A stretch of 64,000 nucleotides of DNA. It comes from Flavobacterium sp. CF136. Its GTDB lineage: Bacteria > Bacteroidota > Bacteroidia > Flavobacteriales > Flavobacteriaceae. Below the pieces are notes generated by a model. The model did not search any database. It was not told the DNA's origin and worked only from the letters and a program-made list of their open reading frames with translations. Below are positions 8,613 through 16,945 of the stretch, piece after piece; positions within the stretch are counted from its first letter, which is position 1; the number at the start of each line of letters is the position of its first letter. Position numbers and translations under genes: made by a program. The stretch lies in contig NZ_AKJZ01000051.1 of the NCBI RefSeq assembly GCF_000282055.1, positions 1 to 64,000 on the forward strand. Direction: 5' to 3'.

Positions 8613-9853
8613 TATTTCGAAAATTTCTTTACCGATTCGGCAAATTCCGGATATTTCAAAGTAGTTTCTTCCACAGATAAACCGTCAACGGCTCCTGTCC
8701 AGGCTTGCTGTAATGCGTTCACTCCCGCTTTTGCCCCCATTGGATGAGCTAAGATTCCGCCACCTGCCATATACAGCAAATCAGTAGTTTGGGTTCTTCG
8801 GTAGGTTTCCACCGCTTGTCCTCCCCATTGTCCAGAAGATACTACCGGTAAAATTTCGTATCCGCCCAAAAAGGGTTTCAAACAGGATTTTATCGAAGTT
8901 ACCACAGAATCATCGGATTCCCAAAATTTATTCTGGATTCCGTTGACATGCAGTTGATCGACTCCTGCCAGACGCTGAATTTTTTGATAGGCAGGAAACT
9001 CAATTCCCAACATTGGGTGTCTGTTCAGCATTCCCCAGCCGTTTCTGTGACCGTGAATAACGAGTTCGCCCTGATCGCAGATTTTCTTCGTTCCCGAAAG
9101 GCCAACACTGTTGATGCTGATCATCGCACAGCTTCCTTCTTCCTTTTTGATTAAATCATATTTACGTTGCATTTCGTCAATTTCATCGCTGATATTGAAG
9201 GCATACATTACTTTTTTACCTGTTTTTTGTTCGTTGTCACGAATGACTTTCATAATTGCTTTTACCCTTTCATCAAAAGGAGAATTAGCGGCAAAGCCCA
9301 TCAATTCATCGTCTTTGATAAAATCGATTCCGGCGTCAATGAGTGTTTTTACCAAAGTAGCAGTTTCCTGCACACTCATCCCAATACTTGGTTTTATAAT
9401 GGTTCCAATCATCGGCCTGTCGGTTACACCACAAGATAATTTAGAACCTTTGATTCCGAATTTTGGTCCTTTAAAATGAGTTGCGAAAGAATCCGGCACT
9501 TCAAAATCCATTAGTTTTAAACCCGTAAATTGCGTGATTTCGTATAAATTTCCTTGTAAAGTGCTGATCAGAACCGGCAGATTATAACCGAAGTTCTCAA
9601 TCGACCAGCTTACTTTTACTCTTGCTTTCTGGTATTTTTTCCCTGGAATACTCCCGCCCGGAATAGAAGGTTCGTCTGCCAAATCCAATAACTGAATATC
9701 CTCCACTCGGGCCGCAAAGCGTTTTTTCAATTCTTCAGTTTCGCCCGGAACAGACACAAAAGTTCCCGACGACTGCTCGCCTGCCAAAACCGCCGAAGCC
9801 TGTTCTACATCATAAGGGGTTTCGATAAGATATTCTGCAAAAACTCTTTCCAT
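8612..9853 (-). CDS. RuBisCO-like protein (form IV), candidate 3-oxo-isoapionate-4-phosphate enzyme
   Basis: The 413-residue protein aligns with the RuBisCO large subunit along its C-terminal barrel. GTIIKPSIG carries Lys154 where RuBisCO has K175; DFIKDDE carries Lys180, Asp182 and Glu183 where RuBisCO has the carbamylated Lys and magnesium ligands; VIHGHRNG and GGGILAHPMG match the His and phosphate-binding loops. The loop-6 region (HVNGIQNKFWE) differs from true RuBisCO. Family knowledge: relatives with a DUF1537 kinase decarboxylate 3-oxo-isoapionate-4-phosphate (OiaX) or convert it to 3-phosphoglycerate and glycolate (OiaT). The retained metal site fits an enolisation-based reaction. It is the first gene of the minus-strand operon. 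Confidence 0.92.
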   Translation of the reverse strand: MERVFAEYLIETPYDVEQASAVLAGEQSSGTFVSVPGETEELKKRFAARVEDIQLLDLADEPSIPGGSIPGKKYQKARVKVSWSIENFGYNLPVLISTLQGNLYEITQFTGLKLMDFEVPDSFATHFKGPKFGIKGSKLSCGVTDRPMIGTIIKPSIGMSVQETATLVKTLIDAGIDFIKDDELMGFAANSPFDERVKAIMKVIRDNEQKTGKKVMYAFNISDEIDEMQRKYDLIKKEEGSCAMISINSVGLSGTKKICDQGELVIHGHRNGWGMLNRHPMLGIEFPAYQKIQRLAGVDQLHVNGIQNKFWESDDSVVTSIKSCLKPFLGGYEILPVVSSGQWGGQAVETYRRTQTTDLLYMAGGGILAHPMGAKAGVNALQQAWTGAVDGLSVEETTLKYPEFAESVKKFSK

Positions 9854-9907
9854 TGTCTTTCAATTTTTTAAGAAATCCTAAATAAATGAATTTATGGGGA
9901 GTAAGTG

Positions 9908-9922
9908 TCCTGCTGTGTGCTG
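9908..9922 (-). promoter_or_regulatory. Weak candidate operator upstream of the RuBisCO-like operon
   Basis: On the minus strand this reads CAGCA-N5-CAGGA, one base off the CAGGA-N5-CAGGA site found before susC. A TATTTAGG box follows 23 bases downstream, one base further than in the two stronger copies and with a poorer box. Confidence 0.3.
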
Positions 9923-9976
9923 TATGGGAAAATTTATTTTGAAGTTAAGTTAACCTGAATCGGATATTTTAATTTC

Positions 9977-10102
9977 AGGAGCAGAAAAATTAGGCATTAT
10001 CAGTAAACATTGTCCCGCTCTTCCTTGCAATTTTGTATGCCGAACCCCGGCACACAAAGATTTTCACTTCGATCGGGGCTAAAAAGCAACATTTTGCTTT
10101 TT
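9977..10102 (-). repeat. Family B dispersed repeat, copy 1
   Basis: Its reverse complement matches 41323-41450 along nearly its whole length. Shared blocks are AAAAAGCAA, TTTAGCCCCGAT, a GCCGG/TTCGGC hairpin, AGCGGGAC, ATGTTT and TGCTCCT. The two copies are in opposite orientation and 31 kb apart. Confidence 0.85.
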
Positions 10103-10229
10103 TGTAATCATGCAAAAAAGAAAACAAGTATGAATCGAATAGCAAACATCGCAAACAAATCAGATCGAAAACAATTATTTCCTGTTGTGTTTGAATTCGT
10201 ATATTCGCCCATTATTTTGAAAAAAGAAA

Positions 10230-11492
10230 ATGATTGCAAAATTGAATGAAAAAAAATCCTATCCATGGATTGTTGTTGGCTTGTTGTGGTTTGTCGCTTT
10301 ACTGAATTATTTAGACCGACAGATGCTTTCAACTATGAAATCAGCGATGATGGATGACATTCCTGAATTGGCCAAAGCTGAAAATTTCGGTCTCTTAATG
10401 GCTATTTTCCTTTGGATATATGCGCTTATGAGTCCCGTTTCCGGAATTATAGCGGATCGCTTTAACCGAAAAAGAATCATCATAGCCAGTCTTTTTATCT
10501 GGTCCGGGGTTACGATGGCGATGGGTTATGCCACCACTTTCAATCAGATTTATATTTTGCGCGGCATTATGGGCTTCAGTGAAGCTTTTTACATTCCGGC
10601 CGCATTATCCTTAATTGCCGATTACCATCAGGAAAAAACACGCTCATTTGCTATCGCCATTCATACCACCGGAATTTATTTAGGACAGGCACTTGGTGGT
10701 TTTGGAGCCACTATTTCTAAGCATTTTTCCTGGCATTTCAGCTTTCACTCCGTCGGTTTACTCGGCGTGCTTTACAGTTTAGTACTTATATTTTTTCTAC
10801 AGGAAAAGAAAACGTACTTTTTTGATACAGCAAAAAAGTCATCTGTCAGCTATGAATTCAGGCAAATGTTCAAAGGATTGGGAATGTTATTTGGCAATAT
10901 CTCCTTTTGGGTTTTGCTCTTTTATTTCGCTGCACCAAGTTTACCGGGTTGGGCGGCCAAAAACTGGTTACCCACTTTATTTACTGAAACGTTACGTTTA
11001 GACATGGCTCTGGCGGGACCAATTGCAACTGTAACCATTTCGATGTCTTCCTTTTTTGGCGTATTAATTGGTGGTGCCATTTCAGACAGATGGGTCATGA
11101 AACATCTTAAAGGAAGAATTTACACCAGCGCTATCGGATTGTTTCTTACCATTCCGGCCTTATTTTTATTTGGCTACTGCTGCGACACAGCAGCTATTAT
11201 TTTGGGCGCTATCCTCTTTGGACTAGGATTTGGAATATACGATACCAACAACATGCCTATTCTTTGTCAGTTTGTTGCGCCTCGCTACCGTGCCACCGGA
11301 TACGGAATTATGAATTTTGTTGGCATTTCGGCCGGAGCCGTAATCACCGAGTTTTTAGGAAAAGCCGCTGATAATGGAGGAATGAGACACGTTTTTGTAT
11401 TGCTGTTATTTGTAGTTTTGAGTGCTATCGTTTTACAACTGGTTAGCCTGCATCCAAAAACTATTGATATGACTGAGGGAAATGAGTTTTGA
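10230..11492 (+). CDS. MFS transporter, anion:cation symporter (hexuronate/acid-sugar) type
   Basis: This 420-residue inner-membrane protein has about twelve membrane segments. LNYLDRQ in the first segment and ADRFNRKR in the loop between segments 2 and 3 are typical of the ACS branch (ExuT-like) of the major facilitator superfamily, which imports hexuronates, aldonates and similar acids by proton symport. It is transcribed divergently from the RuBisCO-like operon across a 376-base gap, an arrangement that usually means shared regulation. It may bring in galacturonate, apionate or another acid sugar released by the pectin enzymes. The exact substrate cannot be read from the sequence. Confidence 0.88.
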   Translation: MIAKLNEKKSYPWIVVGLLWFVALLNYLDRQMLSTMKSAMMDDIPELAKAENFGLLMAIFLWIYALMSPVSGIIADRFNRKRIIIASLFIWSGVTMAMGYATTFNQIYILRGIMGFSEAFYIPAALSLIADYHQEKTRSFAIAIHTTGIYLGQALGGFGATISKHFSWHFSFHSVGLLGVLYSLVLIFFLQEKKTYFFDTAKKSSVSYEFRQMFKGLGMLFGNISFWVLLFYFAAPSLPGWAAKNWLPTLFTETLRLDMALAGPIATVTISMSSFFGVLIGGAISDRWVMKHLKGRIYTSAIGLFLTIPALFLFGYCCDTAAIILGAILFGLGFGIYDTNNMPILCQFVAPRYRATGYGIMNFVGISAGAVITEFLGKAADNGGMRHVFVLLLFVVLSAIVLQLVSLHPKTIDMTEGNEF

Positions 11493-11609
11493 AGTTATAG
11501 ACAAAAAAGAATTCTGAAAAATTATTGAGTTTTTATACAGCCTTTTTTTGTTTTAACTTTTACTACTAGAAGACCATCACAGAACTTTACGTTATTTTAA
11601 GAATTTTTC

Positions 11610-12401
11610 TTAGAGTGGGGCAAGAGTATCGCCAACACTTAAAGTATACAACAGCTTTGGATAAACGAAGTTTGTAACGCTATTTTCCTCTCCTCTTAAT
11701 TTAAAAAATGCTGCTTTTTGATCATCATTGGCTAATTTTAATAATTCTCCGGTAGGAAAGCGAGGTGATCCATCATTAAAATTTATAAACGTTTTCGATT
11801 TTCTAAAAGTAATACCAAGCCATTTATTATCTGATTCAGACTTTTTTAAACTTGGCATTGATTCTAGTATAATTTTATGCAGAAACTTTGTATTCGCAGA
11901 CAATGAAAACAAAACAATTGAATTATGGGTCAATGTAATATCAAATTCCTCGTTTGTTGTTTTGTCTTTAAGTTTGAGTTTTCTTAAATTTTTCTCTGTC
12001 AATTTATCCGGATTTTCATAGCAGGTAAAAAGTCCGATATAAGAATCTGTTTCCAAATCCATACATTGATCAGAATGGTATTTCATGGTGGCGTAATTGC
12101 AATCATAAACTTCTATTAAGGCATTATTAAAATCCAGCAATGGCAATTGACACGTTTCATCATTTTTAATTGTCTCGTTTACAGATTCGACAATTGTATG
12201 ATGAATGGCAGAAAAATTATGGGCCGGTATATTGTATACGGTCGTAGTTCTTACTATTGGAACACCATTTTGAGATGTTGCTACCAAATGATTTCCGATT
12301 CTGCCTTTTGCTACATCTTCAAAAGAAACAGAATTCGATAATTCGTCGAATAAATTCTTTTCTAAAGGAAGTGTGATTTTATAAAAACCTGAGTTTTCCA
12401 T
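11610..12401 (-). CDS. AlkB-like 2-oxoglutarate/Fe(II) oxygenase, short paralog
   Basis: This 263-residue cytoplasmic protein carries the AlkB-type iron triad: His109 and Asp111 in KYHSDQC, and His175 in NTKFLHKI. Arg200 in GITFRKSK sits where AlkB has its 2-oxoglutarate-binding Arg (its LTFR motif). AlkB enzymes oxidatively remove alkyl groups from nucleic acids; some relatives act on proteins. The protein is colinear with the C-terminal two thirds of the 408-residue neighbour, including the HSD block and a C-terminal GELLKLA/GEEN segment. It lies 25 bases downstream of that gene, in a unit with the endonuclease V-like gene. I infer a nucleic-acid substrate only from this company. Confidence 0.75.
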   Translation of the reverse strand: MENSGFYKITLPLEKNLFDELSNSVSFEDVAKGRIGNHLVATSQNGVPIVRTTTVYNIPAHNFSAIHHTIVESVNETIKNDETCQLPLLDFNNALIEVYDCNYATMKYHSDQCMDLETDSYIGLFTCYENPDKLTEKNLRKLKLKDKTTNEEFDITLTHNSIVLFSLSANTKFLHKIILESMPSLKKSESDNKWLGITFRKSKTFINFNDGSPRFPTGELLKLANDDQKAAFFKLRGEENSVTNFVYPKLLYTLSVGDTLAPL

Positions 12402-12426
12402 TATTGATTTTTAATAAAGATTTGGT

Positions 12427-13653
12427 TTAAAATATTGGTTTTTCATAATCTCCTGAATTCATACTGAAATGAATTTTTCCGTATTCCACTTTCTTCTCAT
12501 ACATATTTTCTTCGTAGTAAGAATTTCGCAAATCAACCATCGTTTCAGAGGTCATTTCTTCCAGCTTGATTAATTCACCATTTTCTTTAATATAAGTCTG
12601 ACCGTTCATGTGTACAGCCTCCAGATTAGAACAACGGGCAACATAACCCATTCTCACCGGAATTTTATCCACATTCAGTACCGAAGGCCTGATTTCATGC
12701 GTATACAATCTATTGGTAGAAAGCGGTATTAAAAATGCTGAATTTGGATATAATGTCACGCTGAATTCTTTTTCTAAAGTCGAATCAGTAACCGTACTTT
12801 TTAATTTGAAATGCAGTTTTGTCAACCCGCTTGTTTCTTTATAACACCAATCGTATCTGTCTTTTTTTGATGGTTTTAGCTGATCAAAATTAGCTTCATC
12901 ATAAAAAGTACAAAACACAATAATGCCTTCTTTCGGCATGTCTTTCGTTTTATCAGAATGCGCTTTTATTTTCGATTTTACTTCTTTTGTATTCTCGGCC
13001 GTTTTTACTTTGTTTTCATAAATCTGCGCTAATACATGATTTACTTTCGTTTCATCCTCAAAACTATATTTGACAGCATCGTTTAATTCATTTATTATAA
13101 TATGATCGGTTTCGCGAAAATTATCTGTTGGTCCAGTAAAATTGCTTGAACATCTTAAAAGACGATAATGCAGTATTTCGTTTTCGTCTGCGTTTTCTTC
13201 TCTTGAAACTTCCGTCAAATAAATCCCTTTTCTTAAAGCAAGAGAATCTTTATTAGATTCTGTTAAATGCTGAAAAATATGTTCTGATTTAATTTTATCA
13301 AAATAATCCTTATCAAACATATCCCTAAAATAAACACCCGCATTGCTGATCAAAATTGGCACTTTTCCTAAGTCTGCAATATGGAAGTTTTCTTTATCGT
13401 TTTCATAATTTACAGAGAGTTCCTTAATAATGTACAGCGCATTGGTATCATTTTTAAGTTCATCTAAATCTCCACAGACATAAATTTTCTTATTGTCTAA
13501 AGGAGCCTCGATTTCAGATAAACTTTTGACTACAGTTCCGCAAAAGTTTTCGATTGTATACTGAAGTTCTGCTATTTCCTGCTGATTATTTTGTAAAACA
13601 ACAAGAATATTTTTATCCCTGGCAATTCTGTTTTCAATATCTGATGTTATCAT
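12427..13653 (-). CDS. AlkB-like 2-oxoglutarate/Fe(II) oxygenase with unique N-terminal domain
   Basis: The 408-residue protein has an unrecognised N-terminal region of about 140 residues, then an oxygenase-like domain. His232 and Asp234 in KAHSDKTKDM, His319 in RLYTHEI, and Arg340 in GYVARCS line up with the iron and 2-oxoglutarate ligands of its shorter neighbour. Other aligned blocks are NFRETDHIIINELNDA (neighbour NFSAIHHTIVESVNET) and GELIKLEEM. The two are therefore old paralogs, not a recent duplication. No signal peptide is present. It lies 44 bases downstream of the endonuclease V-like gene. Domain assignment rests on motif order only; a structural search would test it. Confidence 0.68.
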   Translation of the reverse strand: MITSDIENRIARDKNILVVLQNNQQEIAELQYTIENFCGTVVKSLSEIEAPLDNKKIYVCGDLDELKNDTNALYIIKELSVNYENDKENFHIADLGKVPILISNAGVYFRDMFDKDYFDKIKSEHIFQHLTESNKDSLALRKGIYLTEVSREENADENEILHYRLLRCSSNFTGPTDNFRETDHIIINELNDAVKYSFEDETKVNHVLAQIYENKVKTAENTKEVKSKIKAHSDKTKDMPKEGIIVFCTFYDEANFDQLKPSKKDRYDWCYKETSGLTKLHFKLKSTVTDSTLEKEFSVTLYPNSAFLIPLSTNRLYTHEIRPSVLNVDKIPVRMGYVARCSNLEAVHMNGQTYIKENGELIKLEEMTSETMVDLRNSYYEENMYEKKVEYGKIHFSMNSGDYEKPIF

Positions 13654-13697
13654 TTTATATTTAGTTTTGATAAAATTTAATTGATTTTCGCTTTTGT

Positions 13698-14207
13698 CTA
13701 TATGGTGTCTTCTTTTGTCAATCGGTCCAGTTCTTTCAACAATGTCGGAATCCTGAATTCGCCTTCCATACTTGCTACTTTTTGTACCGCATCGTCTAGT
13801 TCAATTCCTATTGCAGTAATAAATAATGGTTTCTGACTATCGCCTCTTAATATGCCGATTTTATCTTTTTCGATCGAAGCAAAATTCGTTTTGGCAACAC
13901 CAATAATCGGAATTTCTTTGTTTAGTTTTTCATACAAATGACCGCCCAAACCGTATTTCTTTTCATCATCTAAATAAACAAAACTGTCCACAATAATAAC
14001 ATCAACAGTTTTTAAATCTATTTGATTTAATAAACTCATAATACATGGAAGTTCTCTTCTGTAAAATTCTCCGGGAATATATTCTTCTATATTGTCTATT
14101 ATTTCTGTGTGAATTTTAAAGTTTTTACTTTCATTCCATTTTTCAAATTCCAGACAAACTGTTTTTGCTTTTCCGTTAAAATAGTAAGTATCAAAGGCTA
14201 ATATCAT
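13698..14207 (-). CDS. Endonuclease V-like protein
   Basis: This 169-residue protein is shorter than E. coli EndoV (about 220) but keeps its order of motifs: Asp6 in AFDTYYF, the wedge-like YIPGEFYRRELP with Glu52, Asp74 in VIIVDSFV, GGH at 88-90, and Lys106 in IIGVAKTNF. EndoV cuts DNA or RNA near deaminated purines (inosine) using Asp/Glu metal ligands. The VDGHG motif of classical enzymes reads VDSFV here, and roughly 30 N-terminal residues are missing. It is the first gene of a three-gene unit with two AlkB-like oxygenases, which suggests joint action on damaged or modified bases. Confidence 0.8.
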   Translation of the reverse strand: MILAFDTYYFNGKAKTVCLEFEKWNESKNFKIHTEIIDNIEEYIPGEFYRRELPCIMSLLNQIDLKTVDVIIVDSFVYLDDEKKYGLGGHLYEKLNKEIPIIGVAKTNFASIEKDKIGILRGDSQKPLFITAIGIELDDAVQKVASMEGEFRIPTLLKELDRLTKEDTI

Positions 14208-14333
14208 AAGTTACAAGAAGCGTGTTAGTAATAAATTATATAATGAATTGAATTTCATTTTAGCGAATATAAAACTTATTTCTACTACAATCACGAACTT
14301 ACTGAACCTGAATTTCAGGAATTATCATAAAAT

Positions 14334-14367
14334 CAAAAAACTCCATTATCGCTAATGGAGTTTTGAA
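14334..14367 (-). terminator. Intrinsic terminator at the end of the pectin locus
   Basis: On the minus strand AACTCCATTA and TAATGGAGTT flank a short GCGA loop and end in TTTTTT. It lies 22 bases after the last GH2 gene and separates the pectin locus from the EndoV/AlkB cluster. Confidence 0.88.
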
Positions 14368-14388
14368 TACAATTATTTTCTGAAGAGC

Positions 14389-16821
14389 TTATTCTACTTT
14401 AATTTCAATCGTTTTACCTGAAATCCCATTAACTGTCGAAGCTTTCAACTGAATATTTTCTTTCTTCCCGTTGGATTGAATAATGGCGATACATTTACCA
14501 TTAAATACGTTGTAGGATGAGGCTTTAAAAGAATCCAGATTGGCCTGATAACCGTTGTCGAGCCCAACTAGTTTACCGCCTCCGGTTACCTCAAAATCGA
14601 TTTTATGATCGGCATTCGGAACTAGGTTTCCGTCAGAATCTGTGATAGAAACGGTCACGTAAACCAAATCATAAGTATCATTTTTTAGGATTGCTTTATC
14701 CACTTTCAAATCTATTTTGGAAGCTTCTCCGGCGGTGTGAATCTCCTTTTCCAAAACTACTTTTCCGTCTTTTCTGGAAATGGCTTTTATCGTTCCGGGT
14801 TCGAATTTTACGCGCCACGAAATGTGCAGGTCGTCATTTTGTTTGGCTTTTTTGCCCAGTGATTTTCCGTTGAGGAACAATTCTACTTCATCGGCATTGT
14901 TGTAATACGCCCAAACATCGACTTCCTGATCTTTTTGCCAGTTCCAGTGCGGAAAAAGATGCAAGACGGGTTTGGTCGTCCATTCGCTTTGGTACATATA
15001 ATAGACATCCTTGGGAAAGCCCGCCAAATCTACGATTCCGAAATACGAACTTCTTGCGGGATACGGATACGGATCGGGTTCGCCCAGATAATCGAAGCCT
15101 GTCCAGATGAAAGTTCCCGCCATAAAATCCTGTTTCTTGATGGTTTTCCAGTTTTCTTCGTGCGTTGCACCCCAATACGACTTTACCTGATCGTAAGCAG
15201 AAACGGTCCAGTCGGCATTTCCGTCAAAAGGCGCGCCGTGTTTGGTCGGCCATGCTTTAATTCCGTCCGGAAAATCATAATGCCCGCGGGTTTGCAATGC
15301 CGAAACGCTTTCGGAAGCTAATATTTTCTGCCCTTTAAATTTGGTTGGGAAATCTTTATAATCTTCATGTTTGTAATTGAATCCCAACAAATCCAAAGCA
15401 CCTGATTGGTAAATGAAATTTTTCTCAATAACATTCTCGGTCAAAGCGCTCGTAACGGGACGAGTGGTGTCGAGCGATTTAACGATTTGAGCCAATTCTC
15501 TGGTAATGGCAATTCCGGTGCTGTCAAATTGTTCGCGGATTTCATTTCCTATACTCCACATAATCACCGACGGATGGTTGCGGTCTCTTTTTATAAAATC
15601 TTCCAAGTCCTGTTTATGCCACGCATCCCAGTCTTTATGATAATCATTAGTTACTTTTTTCTTTTTCCAGACATCGGTAAATTCATCCTGAACAATAAAT
15701 CCCATTTCGTCACACAACTGCATCATCTCCAAAGAATGCGGATTGTGTGCCATTCGAATAGCATTAGCGCCCATCTCTTTCATGATTTTCAGTTTTCTTT
15801 TGACAGCGTGAATGTTTTCCACAGCTCCCAAAGCACCGTTGTCGTGATGCAGGCAAACGCCTAATATTTTGGTTGGTTTTCCATTTAATGAAAATCCTTT
15901 TTCGGCATCGAAATTGAAGAATCTAAATCCTAATGGTGTTTCATAATTATCGACTGCTTTTGAATTTTCGTAAATCGTAGTGACAATTTTGTACAGATTC
16001 GGATTCTCAGTATCCCACAATTGTGGCTGATTTACGTTTAGTTTGTGAACCTTTTTTGCATTAGTATTGGCACCAATTTTTTCTGTTGTTTTGGCATTTG
16101 CTACTTCTTTATTATTCGCATCCAGAATCGAGGTCACTAATTGAAATTCTTTTTCGGAATTGGTTTTATTTTCAATCGTTACTTCCAAGTTAACCGATGC
16201 TTTTTCTGTCGAAACTTCCGGTGTCGTTACATAAGTTCCCCACTTTGCTACGTGGAGTTTTTCGCTCGCCACCAATCGTACATTCCTGTAAATTCCCGAA
16301 CCGGTGTACCATCTGGAATTGGGCTGTGCATCGTTATCGACTTTTACAGCAATGATGTTTTCTTTCCCAAAATTTAAATATTGCGACAATTCATAGGTAA
16401 ATGAAATATATCCGTTCGGGCGCATTCCTAACGAATGTCCGTTGATGAAGACTTCGCTATTTTTGAAAACACCGTCAAATTCTACCGAAACCGTTTTGTT
16501 CGCCCAATCCGCCGGAACGGTAAAAGTTTTGCGGTACCAGCCTTTTCCTGCCGGCAAAAATGCCTGTGCCTGTTTGGTTTTACTGTCTTTATCGAAATTA
16601 CCTTCGATGCTCCAGTCGTGCGGCAATTGCAAAGTTCTCCAATCGGCAGTACTAAAATCAGGCTGAATCGCTGTTGGATAATCTCCTAATTTGAAGTTCC
16701 AGTTTTGATTGAAATCTTCAACGATTCGGACATTTTTACTTTTTGAAGCACAGGCAACTAAAAGCGACAATGCCAATACAATTGTTATTTTTTGTAAAAC
16801 GTTTTGATATTTTTTTACCAT
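14389..16821 (-). CDS. GH2 beta-galactosidase-type lipoprotein
   Basis: The start at 16821 gives 810 residues with a lipoprotein signal ending LLVAC (Cys24); an upstream in-frame ATG at 16890 would hide it. The order is sugar-binding jelly roll (SGIYRNVRL), immunoglobulin-like domain, then catalytic barrel with acid/base Glu427 (IMWSIGNEI) and nucleophile Glu504 (ILASESVSA), and C-terminal beta domains. GH2 enzymes remove beta-linked galactose, glucuronate or related sugars. The motifs resemble the DUF4982-bearing beta-galactosidases of Bacteroidetes. It is the last gene before the locus terminator, so it may act on galactan or galactosyl side chains of pectin. Exact specificity is not visible. 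Confidence 0.9.
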   Translation of the reverse strand: MVKKYQNVLQKITIVLALSLLVACASKSKNVRIVEDFNQNWNFKLGDYPTAIQPDFSTADWRTLQLPHDWSIEGNFDKDSKTKQAQAFLPAGKGWYRKTFTVPADWANKTVSVEFDGVFKNSEVFINGHSLGMRPNGYISFTYELSQYLNFGKENIIAVKVDNDAQPNSRWYTGSGIYRNVRLVASEKLHVAKWGTYVTTPEVSTEKASVNLEVTIENKTNSEKEFQLVTSILDANNKEVANAKTTEKIGANTNAKKVHKLNVNQPQLWDTENPNLYKIVTTIYENSKAVDNYETPLGFRFFNFDAEKGFSLNGKPTKILGVCLHHDNGALGAVENIHAVKRKLKIMKEMGANAIRMAHNPHSLEMMQLCDEMGFIVQDEFTDVWKKKKVTNDYHKDWDAWHKQDLEDFIKRDRNHPSVIMWSIGNEIREQFDSTGIAITRELAQIVKSLDTTRPVTSALTENVIEKNFIYQSGALDLLGFNYKHEDYKDFPTKFKGQKILASESVSALQTRGHYDFPDGIKAWPTKHGAPFDGNADWTVSAYDQVKSYWGATHEENWKTIKKQDFMAGTFIWTGFDYLGEPDPYPYPARSSYFGIVDLAGFPKDVYYMYQSEWTTKPVLHLFPHWNWQKDQEVDVWAYYNNADEVELFLNGKSLGKKAKQNDDLHISWRVKFEPGTIKAISRKDGKVVLEKEIHTAGEASKIDLKVDKAILKNDTYDLVYVTVSITDSDGNLVPNADHKIDFEVTGGGKLVGLDNGYQANLDSFKASSYNVFNGKCIAIIQSNGKKENIQLKASTVNGISGKTIEIKVE

Positions 16822-16837
16822 TGTAATTGTTTTTTTC

Positions 16838-16856
16838 ACCATATAAGTGATATAAG
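16838..16856. repeat. Family F repeat unit
   Basis: ACCATATAAGTGATATAAG, the same 19-base unit as at 6482 and 20454, lies just upstream of the GH2 start at 16821. Confidence 0.7.
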
Positions 16857-16945
16857 TTTTTGAAAGTTTTGCTCGCAGATTTTTATTCAATTAAATAGAT
16901 CAATTTTTGAAATCTTTCTTCTTTACTCTTTCCTCTATTTTCTCT

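Larger units (their letters stand above)
9854..10229. other. Divergent regulatory gap between RuBisCO-like operon and MFS gene
   Basis: The 376-base gap holds a family B repeat (9977-10102) and a CAGCA-N5-CAGGA site (9908-9922). For the plus-strand MFS gene, TTTG followed 18 bases later by TTATTTTG lies just before the ATG, a near match to the Bacteroidetes promoter that would leave a very short leader. A 79-codon plus-strand frame crossing the repeat looks spurious. Confidence 0.6.

Noticed and set aside
8612..9853. True CO2-fixing RuBisCO
   Set aside because: Loop 6 and several substrate contacts differ, no small subunit or phosphoribulokinase is present, and the kinase/racemase context fits a RuBisCO-like protein.
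10010..10249. 79-codon plus-strand open frame ahead of the MFS gene
   Set aside because: Its first half is family B repeat sequence and it overlaps the MFS start in another frame.
11493..11609. Terminator between the convergent MFS and AlkB-like genes
   Set aside because: Only weak, interrupted pairing is visible, with no clear stem next to the T-run.
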